A DNA stretch of 64,000 nucleotides from Algibacter sp045066735 (GTDB lineage Bacteria; Bacteroidota; Bacteroidia; Flavobacteriales; Flavobacteriaceae), in assembly GCF_045066735.1 (NCBI RefSeq), contig NZ_JBISHH010000011.1:124001-188000 (forward strand). The letters run 5' to 3'. Numbering within the stretch: position 1 is the first letter of the stretch; each line of letters opens with the position of its first letter. The notes under the pieces are model-generated. The model saw only the letters and a program-made list of their open reading frames with translations, had not been told where the DNA came from and made no database searches. This document shows, piece by piece, positions 9,290 to 18,190 of this stretch. The position numbers and the translations under genes are program-made.

Positions 9290-9805
9290 TTACTCCTTAA
9301 ACCAACTCGAATATTTTATGTAGTTTTCGGCAATGCGGTTTATTTCTCCTGATATTAACTCTTCACTTATATCTTTAACTTTCTTAGCAGGTACACCAGC
9401 GTAAATACTACCCGATTCAACACGTGTGTTTTTAGTAACAACAGCTCCAGCTGCAATAATACTGTTACTTTCAATAACGCAATCGTCCATAATTATACTC
9501 CCCATACCAACTAAAACATTATCTTGAATAGTGCAGCCGTGTACAATAGCATTATGCCCAATAGACACATTATTACCTATGGTTGTTGGCGATTTCTGGA
9601 AGGTAGCATGTATTACAGCTCCATCTTGCACATTTACTTTATTGCCCATTTTGATGTAATGAACGTCTCCTCGAATCACGGCACTAAACCAAATGCTACA
9701 TGCATTTCCTACGGTAACATCCCCAACTATTACAGCATTTTCGGCGATATAACAGTCGCTTGGCAACTTTGGTGTTTTTCCGTTTATTGTTTTTATAATG
9801 GGCAT
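9290..9805 (-). CDS. Gamma-carbonic anhydrase-like hexapeptide protein
   Basis: Left-handed beta-helix protein of the YrdA/PaaY/CaiE group, 171 aa. Hexapeptide repeats run through the protein, and three His residues stand in the usual zinc-ligand places (VIHATFQ, IGHNAIVHG). These proteins are trimers that may hydrate CO2, although many members have no proven activity. The next minus-strand gene upstream is the response regulator, 50 nt away, but no functional link is evident. Confidence 0.88.
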   Translation of the reverse strand: MPIIKTINGKTPKLPSDCYIAENAVIVGDVTVGNACSIWFSAVIRGDVHYIKMGNKVNVQDGAVIHATFQKSPTTIGNNVSIGHNAIVHGCTIQDNVLVGMGSIIMDDCVIESNSIIAAGAVVTKNTRVESGSIYAGVPAKKVKDISEELISGEINRIAENYIKYSSWFKE

Positions 9806-9855
9806 AATTTATTAAATTTTATAGGTTACGCTTTCGCGGAAATAATATCGTGAAC

Positions 9856-10590
9856 TTATTTAAAATATGATAGTAAATGAGCCTTTTTCGATGCAGAAAC
9901 CATTATTTCTTTTCCGTTACTAAGTAAAACACTACCTCCCTTTCCCTTCAAATATTTTACAACTTCGTTTACGTTTACCAAGTATGATTTATGCACACGA
10001 ACAAAGCCAGAATTGCTCAAAGCGTCTTCAAAATACTTAAGCGTTTTACTCACCAATTTCTTTTTATTGTTGCTTAAATAAATTTCAGTGTAATTATCAT
10101 CGGCTTTGCAATACAAAATATCAGCTGTTTCTAGAACCTCAAAACCATCGAGCTGCGGAATAGTAATTTTACCCGTAATACTATTTGTTTTAGGTACTAA
10201 TATTTCATCTTGTAAAGCATTTTCTTTAATCTTAATTTCTGCAACGTAATCAACAGCTTTTATAAGTTCGTCAATAGAAATAGGTTTCATTAAATAATAG
10301 CTCGCATGGGCATTTAAAGCCTCTATTGCATAATGATTGTATGCGGTTACGAATACGGTTTCAAAATTAACATCGCCTACCTTATCTAGCAAATCAAAGG
10401 CATTTCCATAAGGCATTTCTACATCTAAAAACACTAAATCTAAATCGTTGTTTCGAATTAAAACCAACGCTTCCTCAACGTTCGACGCTTCACCTAAAAT
10501 AACAACATTTGGACAATATTTTTTTAAGTAATTCTTTAGAATCTCTCGACTAGTTTCTTCGTCTTCAACAATTATTGAGGATAATTTCAT
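9856..10590 (-). CDS. LytTR-family response regulator
   Basis: An N-terminal receiver domain has the phosphoacceptor Asp56 in LVFLDVEMP and the acidic pocket VEDEE at 8-12. A C-terminal LytTR DNA-binding domain follows (about 140-244), with FVRVHKSYLVNV and a long basic end. It lies directly downstream of the sensor kinase, with a 32-nt gap, so the two form a two-component pair. Targets cannot be read from the sequence. Confidence 0.93.
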   Translation of the reverse strand: MKLSSIIVEDEETSREILKNYLKKYCPNVVILGEASNVEEALVLIRNNDLDLVFLDVEMPYGNAFDLLDKVGDVNFETVFVTAYNHYAIEALNAHASYYLMKPISIDELIKAVDYVAEIKIKENALQDEILVPKTNSITGKITIPQLDGFEVLETADILYCKADDNYTEIYLSNNKKKLVSKTLKYFEDALSNSGFVRVHKSYLVNVNEVVKYLKGKGGSVLLSNGKEIMVSASKKAHLLSYFK

Positions 10591-10622
10591 ATCTCTAAAT
10601 TTGATTTTTTAAATATAAACGT

Positions 10623-12800
10623 TTAATCTTTTTTTAGGGTTACACTAACTTGTGTTCCCGTATCCTCTTCATCTTGAAAATTACTAATAGAAACATCCAC
10701 TTTATCTTTGTACATCGTGTTTAAGATAGACACACGCTTTTTAATATTACCCATACCTTTTGAGTTTTGTTTTTGCTGATGCTCAGTTTTTAATGCTTTA
10801 GATTTTTCACGACCAATACCATCATCTGTAATGCTAATAGTTATTTCATCCGGTTTGGATTGCGCGATTGTTATTTCTAAACTTCCCTTTGTTTTTTTAT
10901 AGCGTAAACCATGCCATACGGCATTTTCTATATAAGGTTGCAATAACATAGGCGGGATAACAAAATCGTTCACATTTATGTTCTCATCTACTCTAATACT
11001 ATAATCAAATTTATCTTTAAACCTAAAATGCTCTAGCTTAGTATAAAGTTCTAATAGCTTTATTTCTTTTTCTAAAGGAATAAAATCTTGCTCACTATTC
11101 TCTAAAACAGCTCGCATAAGTAGTGAAAAATCGGTTAAATATTTATTGGCCGTTCGCTCATCATTAGATGCAATAAAACTATTAACAGAATTAAGTGCAT
11201 TAAAAATAAAGTGCGGATTCATTTGACTGCGTAAGCTTTTCAATGCTAATAAATTATTTGCTAAACGTTGTTGTTTTATATATTTAAACATAAAAAAAGC
11301 ACCCAATAATAACAAAACTAAACCTCCAATTAATGAATAAATAATAAGTTTTTGACGTTTGGTTTGCTCGGTTGAAAGTTGGTATTTACTTTCTGATAAT
11401 TCGCGATCGCTTTCTAAACTAGTTATTCTGTTTTGCTTACTTACGAGCTCTTTACTAAAACGAGCCGCTTGCGAAATTTGTTGCTCTTTTTTTGCATAAA
11501 CCTGATCTACTAAATCTACATAATCCTGAAAAGCTTTTAAAGATTTCTCATAATCTTCTGCAGATTCGTAAACTTCAGAGAGCTTTCTTTTAGCATCTTT
11601 TTTCACTATTAAATCCTCTTTACTTTCTGCTTCTTCAATACTTTTTTCGAGATAGCTTATTGCGTTTGCCACATCGCCTTGAGAAGCATAAGCATTCCCT
11701 ATTTTATAATTTTGTTTTTGCGGTGTTAATGCACTTTCATTATCGAAGACCGAATCGGTTTCAATCTCATTGATAGTATTGAGTGCTTCTTTCCTTAGTT
11801 GAATTTCTTCGGAATAATCATTAATATCATTTTGAAAATCGGCTACTTTTAATTTTTCAGAAACAGCGCGTTTTTTATTTTCACTATTTGCCAAGTTAAG
11901 CGATTTGTAGAAAAACCCTTTGGCCTTGTCTGAATCTCCTTTTGCGCTGTAAACCTGAGCTATTTTAGAGTTTAAATCGGTTTCCTTAGGCTTTATTAAA
12001 TGTGTTTTCGCTATAGATAACCCTTCGGTATAATATTCAATAGATTTATCAAAATTCTGGATTAACAAATACACATCGCCCAAACCTTCATAAAGCGACA
12101 CTAATTGCCAGTTGGTAAGTTCTCTTTTGTTGATGGTCTGATAGACCTGAATACTTTCTTGATAGTTTTTGTTGAACTTATAAGCATTTGCCAGTTTTAA
12201 AGATACCTCATTAGTTTCTGTACTTTGCATGCTTATTCGGTAGTTATACACAGCTAAATCGTACTGTTTCCAATACAAATACACATCCCCTAAAGTTTCG
12301 TATGCTATACTGTTTTCTTTAGCAGAATTGGTTTCTAACAAAGCATCAGAAATAAACTGAATACTTTTTCGAGCATCTTTTTTTAAATAGACATCTGCAG
12401 AATCGATAAGCGATTTAAAAGATTCAGGATTACTACGAGACCGCTTACTATATTTAGAGAAAACCTTATCGACATTGTTCGTTTCCACTTGCACCTCTAT
12501 GCGTTCGTTACTTTTAATGGTATAATAAACGGTTTCAAAATCTTTATACCTAATAGTAAGCTCATCACCTATTCGAACTTCAATTCGAAAATCGCCCATA
12601 ATGTCGGTTGTAGCATATCCGCCTCCATTAACTTCAATGTTTACATCGGAAATGGGTTTTCTAGTATCACTTTCTATCACAGAACCCCGCACTGTAAAGC
12701 GTTCTCCTTTTGTATTAAATGTATTACTAATCTGCGCCTTTGTAAAAGTACAGCATAGTAAAACGCTTAAAATAGTGATATGTTTAAATAAAGTCTTCAT
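10623..12800 (-). CDS. LytS-type sensor kinase with carboxypeptidase-regulatory and TPR input domains
   Basis: The order is: signal peptide; a beta-sandwich of the carboxypeptidase-regulatory type (GSVIESDTRKPISDVNIEV); TPR-like helical repeats; a short coiled coil; one membrane segment (LIIYSLIGGLVLLLLG); then the His_kinase domain with QMNPHFIFNALNS (His530) and an HATPase domain with DDGIGREKS and a GMGNIKKR glycine box. The first in-frame ATG is at 12830, but 12800 gives a clean signal peptide (MKTLFKHIT). The TPR part is therefore probably periplasmic. It pairs with the LytTR regulator downstream. Confidence 0.9.
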   Translation of the reverse strand: MKTLFKHITILSVLLCCTFTKAQISNTFNTKGERFTVRGSVIESDTRKPISDVNIEVNGGGYATTDIMGDFRIEVRIGDELTIRYKDFETVYYTIKSNERIEVQVETNNVDKVFSKYSKRSRSNPESFKSLIDSADVYLKKDARKSIQFISDALLETNSAKENSIAYETLGDVYLYWKQYDLAVYNYRISMQSTETNEVSLKLANAYKFNKNYQESIQVYQTINKRELTNWQLVSLYEGLGDVYLLIQNFDKSIEYYTEGLSIAKTHLIKPKETDLNSKIAQVYSAKGDSDKAKGFFYKSLNLANSENKKRAVSEKLKVADFQNDINDYSEEIQLRKEALNTINEIETDSVFDNESALTPQKQNYKIGNAYASQGDVANAISYLEKSIEEAESKEDLIVKKDAKRKLSEVYESAEDYEKSLKAFQDYVDLVDQVYAKKEQQISQAARFSKELVSKQNRITSLESDRELSESKYQLSTEQTKRQKLIIYSLIGGLVLLLLGAFFMFKYIKQQRLANNLLALKSLRSQMNPHFIFNALNSVNSFIASNDERTANKYLTDFSLLMRAVLENSEQDFIPLEKEIKLLELYTKLEHFRFKDKFDYSIRVDENINVNDFVIPPMLLQPYIENAVWHGLRYKKTKGSLEITIAQSKPDEITISITDDGIGREKSKALKTEHQQKQNSKGMGNIKKRVSILNTMYKDKVDVSISNFQDEEDTGTQVSVTLKKD

Positions 12801-13021
12801 TATAATTTTTACAATGATAAACTTACGCACTTTACTTGGTATAATAAAATGATGCTTTTAGAAAAAAGTGTCTTTTACCAACCAAAAAGTTGCCTTTACT
12901 CATTTAAAAGTTAATATCACGTATTTAAATGCCTCCCTTACTCATTCTCATTTTATTCTTCAGTTAATTGATTTTAGCTTTACAGTATTGAAATCTTTCT
13001 CATTAAAAAAACAAAAACACT

Positions 13022-14206
13022 ATGAAAACGCACTTAAAAACAATAGCCTTTTGCACTGCATTAATTGGTTTCACTTCTTGCAATGCCAACACAAAAAAAC
13101 AACCTGAACTTTATGCTGAACATAGCGTTGAGCGCGAAGTTGAAAATAAAATGAACCACGAAGCATCTAATAAACAATTTATTAAGGTGGCTCTTTTATT
13201 AGATACTAGTAATAGCATGGATGGATTAATAGACCAAGCTAAGGCGCAGCTTTGGGATATTGTAAACGAATTGTCGTATGCTAAATGTGGCACCAATAAA
13301 CCAAACTTACAAATTGCATTATATGAATATGGAAATGATAATTTAAACGCAGACAAAGGCTACATTAAACAGGTTTTAGCCTTTAGTGATGATTTGGATG
13401 ATATTTCTAAAGAGCTATTCTCGTTAACTACAAACGGTGGGGAAGAATATTGCGGACAAGTTATTCAAACTTCTTTAAGCCAATTAGAATGGGGCAAAAA
13501 CCCAGACGATTTAAAACTTATTTTTATCGCAGGAAACGAAGCCTTTACACAAGGTAAAGTAAATTACCAAGATGCTAGCGCAAATGCTAACGAAAAAGAT
13601 GTTACGGTAAATACCATTTTTTGCGGAAATTACAGACAAGGCATTTCTAGCAAATGGAAGGCTGGTGCGGAGTTAACACAAGGCGATTATATGGCGATTG
13701 AGCAAAATACTAAAACAGTACATATAGCATCACCTTATGACGATGCGATTTTAATTTTAAATAAAAAACTAAACAACACTTACGTAATTTACGGCGTAAA
13801 AGGCCAACGCAAAATGGAAATGCAGGCTGAGCAAGATAAAAACGCCGCAGGTTACAGTAAAGCAAATGCTGTGAGTAGATCTGTGAGTAAAAGTTCACAC
13901 TTATACAAAAACAAATCGTGGGATTTGGTTGATGCAGATGAAATGGAAGAAGTTATTATTTCCGACTTAAAAGACGATGCATTACCGACTGAATTAAAAG
14001 GAAAATCTGCTAATGAAATTAAAAGCTACATTGAAATCAAACGCAAGGAACGTACACAAATTCAAAATGAAATACAACAACTAAACTCTAAACGTAAAGC
14101 CTATATTTCGAAACAAAAAATAGAAGGCGAAAACGGTTTAGAAAATGCCATGACGAATGCAATAAAGGCTCAAGCTAAAAAGAAAAACTATAGCTGGAAT
14201 AAATAA
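13022..14206 (+). CDS. von Willebrand factor A-domain lipoprotein
   Basis: A lipoprotein signal with lipobox GFTSC (Cys20) is followed by a vWA domain. The MIDAS motif DTSNSM is intact and FIAGNEAF lies in the later metal-site region. The C-terminal 60 residues are strongly charged and helical (IEIKRKERTQIQNEIQQL), probably a coiled coil. At 394 aa it is short and lacks the TPR or BatD-like partners of the Bat operon, so its role is unknown; binding of a protein partner in the envelope is the family expectation. Confidence 0.8.
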   Translation: MKTHLKTIAFCTALIGFTSCNANTKKQPELYAEHSVEREVENKMNHEASNKQFIKVALLLDTSNSMDGLIDQAKAQLWDIVNELSYAKCGTNKPNLQIALYEYGNDNLNADKGYIKQVLAFSDDLDDISKELFSLTTNGGEEYCGQVIQTSLSQLEWGKNPDDLKLIFIAGNEAFTQGKVNYQDASANANEKDVTVNTIFCGNYRQGISSKWKAGAELTQGDYMAIEQNTKTVHIASPYDDAILILNKKLNNTYVIYGVKGQRKMEMQAEQDKNAAGYSKANAVSRSVSKSSHLYKNKSWDLVDADEMEEVIISDLKDDALPTELKGKSANEIKSYIEIKRKERTQIQNEIQQLNSKRKAYISKQKIEGENGLENAMTNAIKAQAKKKNYSWNK

Positions 14207-14227
14207 AATACCGGCATAAATCTTTCT

Positions 14228-14272
14228 AAAAAGAGTAAATCCCACCAAAAATTGGCGGGATTTACTCTTTTA
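14228..14272. terminator. Bidirectional terminator between vWA and porP/sprF genes
   Basis: AAAGAGTAAATCCC pairs with GGGATTTACTCTTT, with inner CCAA/TTGG pairing. A runs on the left and T runs on the right allow it to serve both converging genes. Confidence 0.85.
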
Positions 14273-14297
14273 TAATGAATTCTAATAAAAATTATTT

Positions 14298-15302
14298 TTA
14301 ATTAACTGCTGGACAGTTACAGTGGTAAGCTTCTTTTCTGCAATTAAAATTATACCCTAATGTAAATTGATGAAACCCACCATTTGTGAACACCAAAGAA
14401 TTAGACTGATAGGTGTAGGTATAAGCGAACATAAACTGATTATAGTTTACACCCAAAATTGGTGTTATTTGCTGTAGCTTTTGACTTTTAACCGAATTAC
14501 TTGTTGTTAAGTATTCTGCACCATCAGTACTTTGACGATATGAAATACCACCCCAAACTTTCCCGAAATCCATTTGCTTGTAAGCCTTAGCATTAATATC
14601 AATACCGCCCTCTTTTGTAGCATCACGATATTGAAACATTAACGACGGCTCATAACTCCAAGAACTACCATATTTACCAAAAACAGCACCTAAGGAAAAC
14701 AGGTATCGTCTTAAGTTACTTGTAATATTTTGGTCGCTATTAATTCCTGAGTTTTTAACTAAGTTCTTTACTGTACCATGTGCATAAAAATCTAAAAATT
14801 GGTAAGAAAACCCAAAATCTAAATTAAAGTTTGTTTCGCTTTGCACCGTACCATCAATAATTGGATCTGGACCATCGAAAAGAAAAGAAGTTTCATCTAA
14901 TTTATACTGAATAATTCCAGCACTTAAACCAAAAGAAAGCATGTTTAAATCTACTGGAGACCTCGAAAACATAAGATGATGTGCATAAGTTGCATAGGCA
15001 CCCGTTTGAGAATGATATCCATTTTTATCGGTATACAAAATACCACCAACTGCAGATGGCGTATCTCCAATACGGCTATTTACACTCATAGTCATTAACT
15101 TCGGAGCATCTTCTTGCCCAAACCATTGTTGACGCGCCGTAAGACGTAACTTAGCACAATTTGCAGCACCAGCCATCGATGGATGGATTAAATAATAATT
15201 ATCGGTTAGATAATCTGTATAAATTGGTAATCCTTCTTGAGAAGTTGCCATGTTGGAAAATAACATGCTTGCAATTACCACAAAACTAAATTTTAATCTC
15301 AT
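14298..15302 (-). CDS. PorP/SprF-family outer membrane protein
   Basis: Signal peptide (MRLKFSFVVIASMLFSN...) followed by the PorP/SprF fold of antiparallel strands: YLTDNYYLIHPSMAGA near the start and FTLGYNFNC near the end. Family members sit in the outer membrane with the type IX secretion and gliding machinery and often attach to one secreted adhesin. No large adhesin gene is adjacent here, so the partner is unknown. An earlier in-frame ATG at 15350 would add 16 residues ahead of the signal peptide; I prefer 15302. A TAAGTTTG element (minus strand, 15371-15364) is a candidate promoter. Confidence 0.85.
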   Translation of the reverse strand: MRLKFSFVVIASMLFSNMATSQEGLPIYTDYLTDNYYLIHPSMAGAANCAKLRLTARQQWFGQEDAPKLMTMSVNSRIGDTPSAVGGILYTDKNGYHSQTGAYATYAHHLMFSRSPVDLNMLSFGLSAGIIQYKLDETSFLFDGPDPIIDGTVQSETNFNLDFGFSYQFLDFYAHGTVKNLVKNSGINSDQNITSNLRRYLFSLGAVFGKYGSSWSYEPSLMFQYRDATKEGGIDINAKAYKQMDFGKVWGGISYRQSTDGAEYLTTSNSVKSQKLQQITPILGVNYNQFMFAYTYTYQSNSLVFTNGGFHQFTLGYNFNCRKEAYHCNCPAVN

Positions 15303-15363
15303 AACTTGTACACGAGGTATTTTTGCTATTATAAACGCCTTCATTATCAAAAAATTATAGCCT

Positions 15364-15371
15364 CAAACTTA
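15364..15371 (-). promoter_or_regulatory. Candidate -7 element (TAAGTTTG) for the porP/sprF gene
   Basis: Read on the minus strand, TAAGTTTG matches TAnnTTTG exactly. No TTG lies at the expected distance. The leader to the ATG at 15302 would be about 55 nt. Confidence 0.4.
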
Positions 15372-15450
15372 ATAGTAAATCATTACTTAGTTCTCTCCTA
15401 CAATCGGGCAACAAAACTCAAATATATGGATATCTAAAGTTTTCTTTTAG

Positions 15451-15458
15451 TATTTTTG
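15451..15458 (+). promoter_or_regulatory. Candidate -7 element (TATTTTTG) for the Nfu gene
   Basis: TATTTTTG fits TAnnTTTG and lies 16 nt before the ATG at 15475. This gives a very short leader of about 10 nt. Confidence 0.45.
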
Positions 15459-15474
15459 TAAAAAAATAGTTAAA

Positions 15475-16377
15475 ATGAGTAATTTCAAGGTTTCTGTTAA
15501 AGAAACATCTAACGATAGCATAGTAAAATTTGAGTTAAATCAATTCATTACACAGCACCAAAGTTTTGAATTTAATAATATAGACGAAGCTAAAAAATCG
15601 CCTTTAGCGCAGCAATTATTTTACTTACCATTTGTAAAAAAGGTTTACATATCTGGTAATTTTGTTGCTGTTGAGCGTTATAGCATTGTAGAGTGGACAG
15701 ACGTCCAAGATGAAATGGCCGAACAAATAGAAGCCTATTTAAATGATGGCGGTGTTGTAGTTGAAGAAACTGCTGTATCTAAAAAAGTTCCTGTTACTGT
15801 CTACGCAGAAAGCACACCAAACCCTGCTGTAATTAAATTTGTAGCTAATAAAAAAATTGTAGCTGCACTTTTTGAGTTCACTTCTATTGATGAAGCTAAA
15901 CTTTCACCTTTGGCAACCGAATTATTTCATTTTCCTTTCGTGAAAAGTGTTTTTCTTGACGAAAACTATGTATCTGTCACAAAGTATGACATTGCAGAAT
16001 GGGGAGAAATAACATTAGAACTTCGTGAATTTATAAGAAGTTATATTGAAGACGGAAAAGAAATTGTTGTGCCCGAAGCTGTTGAAACTTTAAAAAAATC
16101 TACAGAACAAGTAGATACACATTTTGATACGCTCGACGACACCTCTAAAGAAATTATAAATATTCTTGAAGAATATGTAAAACCTGCCGTAGCTAGTGAT
16201 GGAGGAAATATCCAATTTATTTCTTACGATGAAGACACCAAAAATGTAAGCGTACTTTTACAAGGTGCTTGTAGCGGTTGCCCATCGTCTACTTACACTC
16301 TAAAAAGTGGTATTGAAAACATGCTAAAAGAAATGCTTCCAGGAAAAGTAGCAATGGTAGAAGCTATTAATGGTTAA
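15475..16377 (+). CDS. Nfu-type Fe-S scaffold/carrier with duplicated N-terminal domain
   Basis: Carries Fe-S clusters to target proteins. Two tandem copies of the Nfu_N domain are visible (about residues 3-95 and 103-195). They share the pattern FxFxxIDEAKxSPLAxxLFxxPFVKxVxxxxNxVxVxxYxIxEW. The C-terminal NifU domain has the cluster-binding pair Cys266 and Cys269 (GACSGCPSS). Typical Nfu proteins have one N domain and are about 190-200 aa; this one has 300. A weak hairpin lies between it and the dodecin gene. Confidence 0.92.
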   Translation: MSNFKVSVKETSNDSIVKFELNQFITQHQSFEFNNIDEAKKSPLAQQLFYLPFVKKVYISGNFVAVERYSIVEWTDVQDEMAEQIEAYLNDGGVVVEETAVSKKVPVTVYAESTPNPAVIKFVANKKIVAALFEFTSIDEAKLSPLATELFHFPFVKSVFLDENYVSVTKYDIAEWGEITLELREFIRSYIEDGKEIVVPEAVETLKKSTEQVDTHFDTLDDTSKEIINILEEYVKPAVASDGGNIQFISYDEDTKNVSVLLQGACSGCPSSTYTLKSGIENMLKEMLPGKVAMVEAING

Positions 16378-16417
16378 TAGTGACGTTTTAATTTATTTAG
16401 GGTCTTACTTAATAACG

Positions 16418-16446
16418 GTCTCTGTTATTGAGACAACTATTTTTTA
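16418..16446 (+). terminator. Weak terminator-like hairpin after the Nfu gene
   Basis: GTCTC (16418-16422) pairs with GAGAC (16430-16434). A T run at 16441-16445 follows after a short AACTA spacer. Confidence 0.35.
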
Positions 16447-16465
16447 ACCCAATAAATTAAACATT

Positions 16466-16666
16466 ATGGCAGTATTAAAAGTAATTGAAGTATTAGCAAA
16501 CTCAGAAAAAAGCTGGGAAGATGCAACTAGAAAAGCAGTAAAACACGCAGCAAAAAGCGTGAAAAATATTCGTTCTGTATATGTTCAAGACCAAAGCGCA
16601 AGCGTTAAGGATGGTGAAGTAGCAGATTTTAGAGTAAATTTAAAAATAACTTTTGAAGTAAACTAA
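16466..16666 (+). CDS. Dodecin, flavin-storage protein
   Basis: 66-aa protein with the dodecin pattern: VIEVLANSEKSWEDATRKAV, then a VYVQDQSA strand and a C-terminal FRVNLKITFEV strand. Dodecins form hollow dodecamers that bind riboflavin/FMN or CoA and buffer free flavin. Length and strand-helix-strand-strand order match the family. It stands alone with its own terminator. Confidence 0.92.
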   Translation: MAVLKVIEVLANSEKSWEDATRKAVKHAAKSVKNIRSVYVQDQSASVKDGEVADFRVNLKITFEVN

Positions 16667-16682
16667 AAGTTATACTTAAAAT

Positions 16683-16720
16683 AAAAAAGCATTCTATAAT
16701 TTACTTAGGATGCTTTTTTT
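16683..16720. terminator. Terminator after dodecin
   Basis: AAAAAAGCAT pairs with ATGCTTTTTT around a roughly 17-nt loop with partial inner pairing. The A run and T run make it usable in both directions. Confidence 0.75.
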
Positions 16721-16848
16721 ATCATTTTAACTTTAAGCTGACTTATAAAAAAAAAGGACTAAATACTATAGGTAATTATTTTACTAACTTTAACAAGATT
16801 TAATGGTACAACTTTAACATATTGTTGCAACTAAAATAAAAACTTAAT

Positions 16849-17202
16849 ATGAAATCCTTAGCACTTATTTTCACCTGCTTTGTTGCCATAGAACACATTT
16901 ACTTTTTAACTTTAGAAATGTTTTTTTGGACAAAACCTAGAACCATAAAATCATTCGGGATTAAATCGAAAGCATTTGCCGAAGAAACTAAGGTTTTAGC
17001 GGCAAACCAAGGCTTGTATAATGGCTTCATTGCCGCTGGCATTCTCTTTGCGGTTTTTATAGAAAATCAAGCATTTATCCATTTCTTTTTAATATGTGTA
17101 ACTATTGCAGGAGTTTACGGCGCTTATTCAACCAAACAGCCTAAGCTTTTTTACTTTCAGTCTATCCCTGCCATTATTGCGCTTATATTAAGTATAGCTT
17201 AA
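16849..17202 (+). CDS. DUF1304 family membrane protein
   Basis: 117 aa with four hydrophobic segments and the family pattern: an acidic EHIYFLTLEMFFW in the first helix region, then FAEETKVLAANQGLYNGFIAAG. The function of DUF1304 proteins is not known. It is expected in the inner membrane. No operon partner is apparent. Confidence 0.85.
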   Translation: MKSLALIFTCFVAIEHIYFLTLEMFFWTKPRTIKSFGIKSKAFAEETKVLAANQGLYNGFIAAGILFAVFIENQAFIHFFLICVTIAGVYGAYSTKQPKLFYFQSIPAIIALILSIA

Positions 17203-17255
17203 AACATTTAATATTTTTTTATCATTATAAATTAATTAAACAACATTATAGTTTT

Positions 17256-17263
17256 TAATTTTG
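17256..17263 (+). promoter_or_regulatory. -7 element (TAATTTTG) for mscS, which excludes the upstream TTG start
   Basis: TAATTTTG fits TAnnTTTG. The longest mscS frame would begin at TTG 17261, inside this element, so transcription must start after it and the ATG at 17288 is the real start. Confidence 0.55.
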
Positions 17264-17287
17264 CAAAACAAAAAATCAACAAAAATT

Positions 17288-18103
17288 ATGGATTTAGAAA
17301 ACATTGACACAGAAAAATGGATTGCTCTAGCGGCAGATTATGGCATTAAAATTATTGGCGCCATTGTCATATGGATTATTGGCTCTTGGGTTATTAAGAA
17401 AATATTAAAGGCAGCCGAAAAGGTAATGTCTAAAGGAAATTACGATGTAAGCCTTCAAAAATTCTTATTAAACTTAGCTGGCTGGGGATTAAAAATTGTT
17501 TTAATCATTGTTGTTCTAGGTACCGTTGGTGTAGAAACTACATCTTTTGCAGCCATTATAGCAGCAGCAGGTTTAGCTGTTGGTTTAGCTTTACAAGGTT
17601 CTTTAGGGAATTTTGCCGGAGGTGTTTTACTTATGATTTTTAAACCTATTAAAATTGGTGATTTAATTGAAGCTCAAGGTGAAATTGGAGTTGTAAAGGA
17701 AATTGAAATCTTTACTACAAAATTAACTGGCCTATCTAATAGAGAAATTATTATTCCAAACGGATCTTTATCAAACGGAAATATTATCAATTATACTACA
17801 GAAGGAACTCGTCGTGTAGACTTAACGTTCGGTGTTGGTTACGACTCTGATATTAAGAAAACAAAACAAGTACTTATGGATGTATTAACATCGCACCCTA
17901 AAGTATTACAAAACCCTGCTCCTACTGTAAATGTATCGGAATTAGCCGATAGCTCAATTAATTTTGCTGTAAGACCATGGTGTACAACTGCAGATTACTG
18001 GGATGTTTATTTTGGTATTACTGAAAATGTAAAAGAAGCTCTTGATGCGGCTGGAATTGAAATTCCTTACCCACACCAAGTTGAAATACATAAAGAAGGA
18101 TAA
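17288..18103 (+). CDS. mscS: Small-conductance mechanosensitive channel (MscS family)
   Basis: Opens under membrane tension to release solutes after osmotic downshock. Three membrane helices lie in the N-terminal third. The pore helix has the glycine/alanine pattern AAIIAAAGLAVGLALQGSLGN, followed by FAGGVLLMIFKPIKIGD. The cytosolic beta domain shows GEIGVVKEI and IPNGSLSNGNIINY. About 271 aa from the ATG at 17288, the usual length for MscS. It is a single gene followed by a strong terminator. Confidence 0.93.
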   Translation: MDLENIDTEKWIALAADYGIKIIGAIVIWIIGSWVIKKILKAAEKVMSKGNYDVSLQKFLLNLAGWGLKIVLIIVVLGTVGVETTSFAAIIAAAGLAVGLALQGSLGNFAGGVLLMIFKPIKIGDLIEAQGEIGVVKEIEIFTTKLTGLSNREIIIPNGSLSNGNIINYTTEGTRRVDLTFGVGYDSDIKKTKQVLMDVLTSHPKVLQNPAPTVNVSELADSSINFAVRPWCTTADYWDVYFGITENVKEALDAAGIEIPYPHQVEIHKEG

Positions 18104-18129
18104 GCATTTAGTTTAAAACTTATTAATTT

Positions 18130-18168
18130 AAAAAGCCCTGATGGTTAAAACTATCAGGGCTTTTTTTT
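18130..18168. terminator. Bidirectional terminator between mscS and tsaB
   Basis: AAAAGCCCTGAT pairs with ATCAGGGCTTTT around a short loop, with an A run on one side and eight T on the other. It serves the converging genes. Confidence 0.88.
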
Positions 18169-18190
18169 ATATTCAAAATAAATAATTCTA

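Noticed and set aside
12868..13107. 79-aa plus-strand ORF ahead of the vWA gene
   Set aside because: It overlaps the start of the vWA gene in another frame, and its composition looks like non-coding DNA.
17261..17287. TTG start that would add nine residues to mscS
   Set aside because: The TTG lies inside the TAATTTTG promoter element, so it would not be on the transcript. ATG 17288 is used instead.
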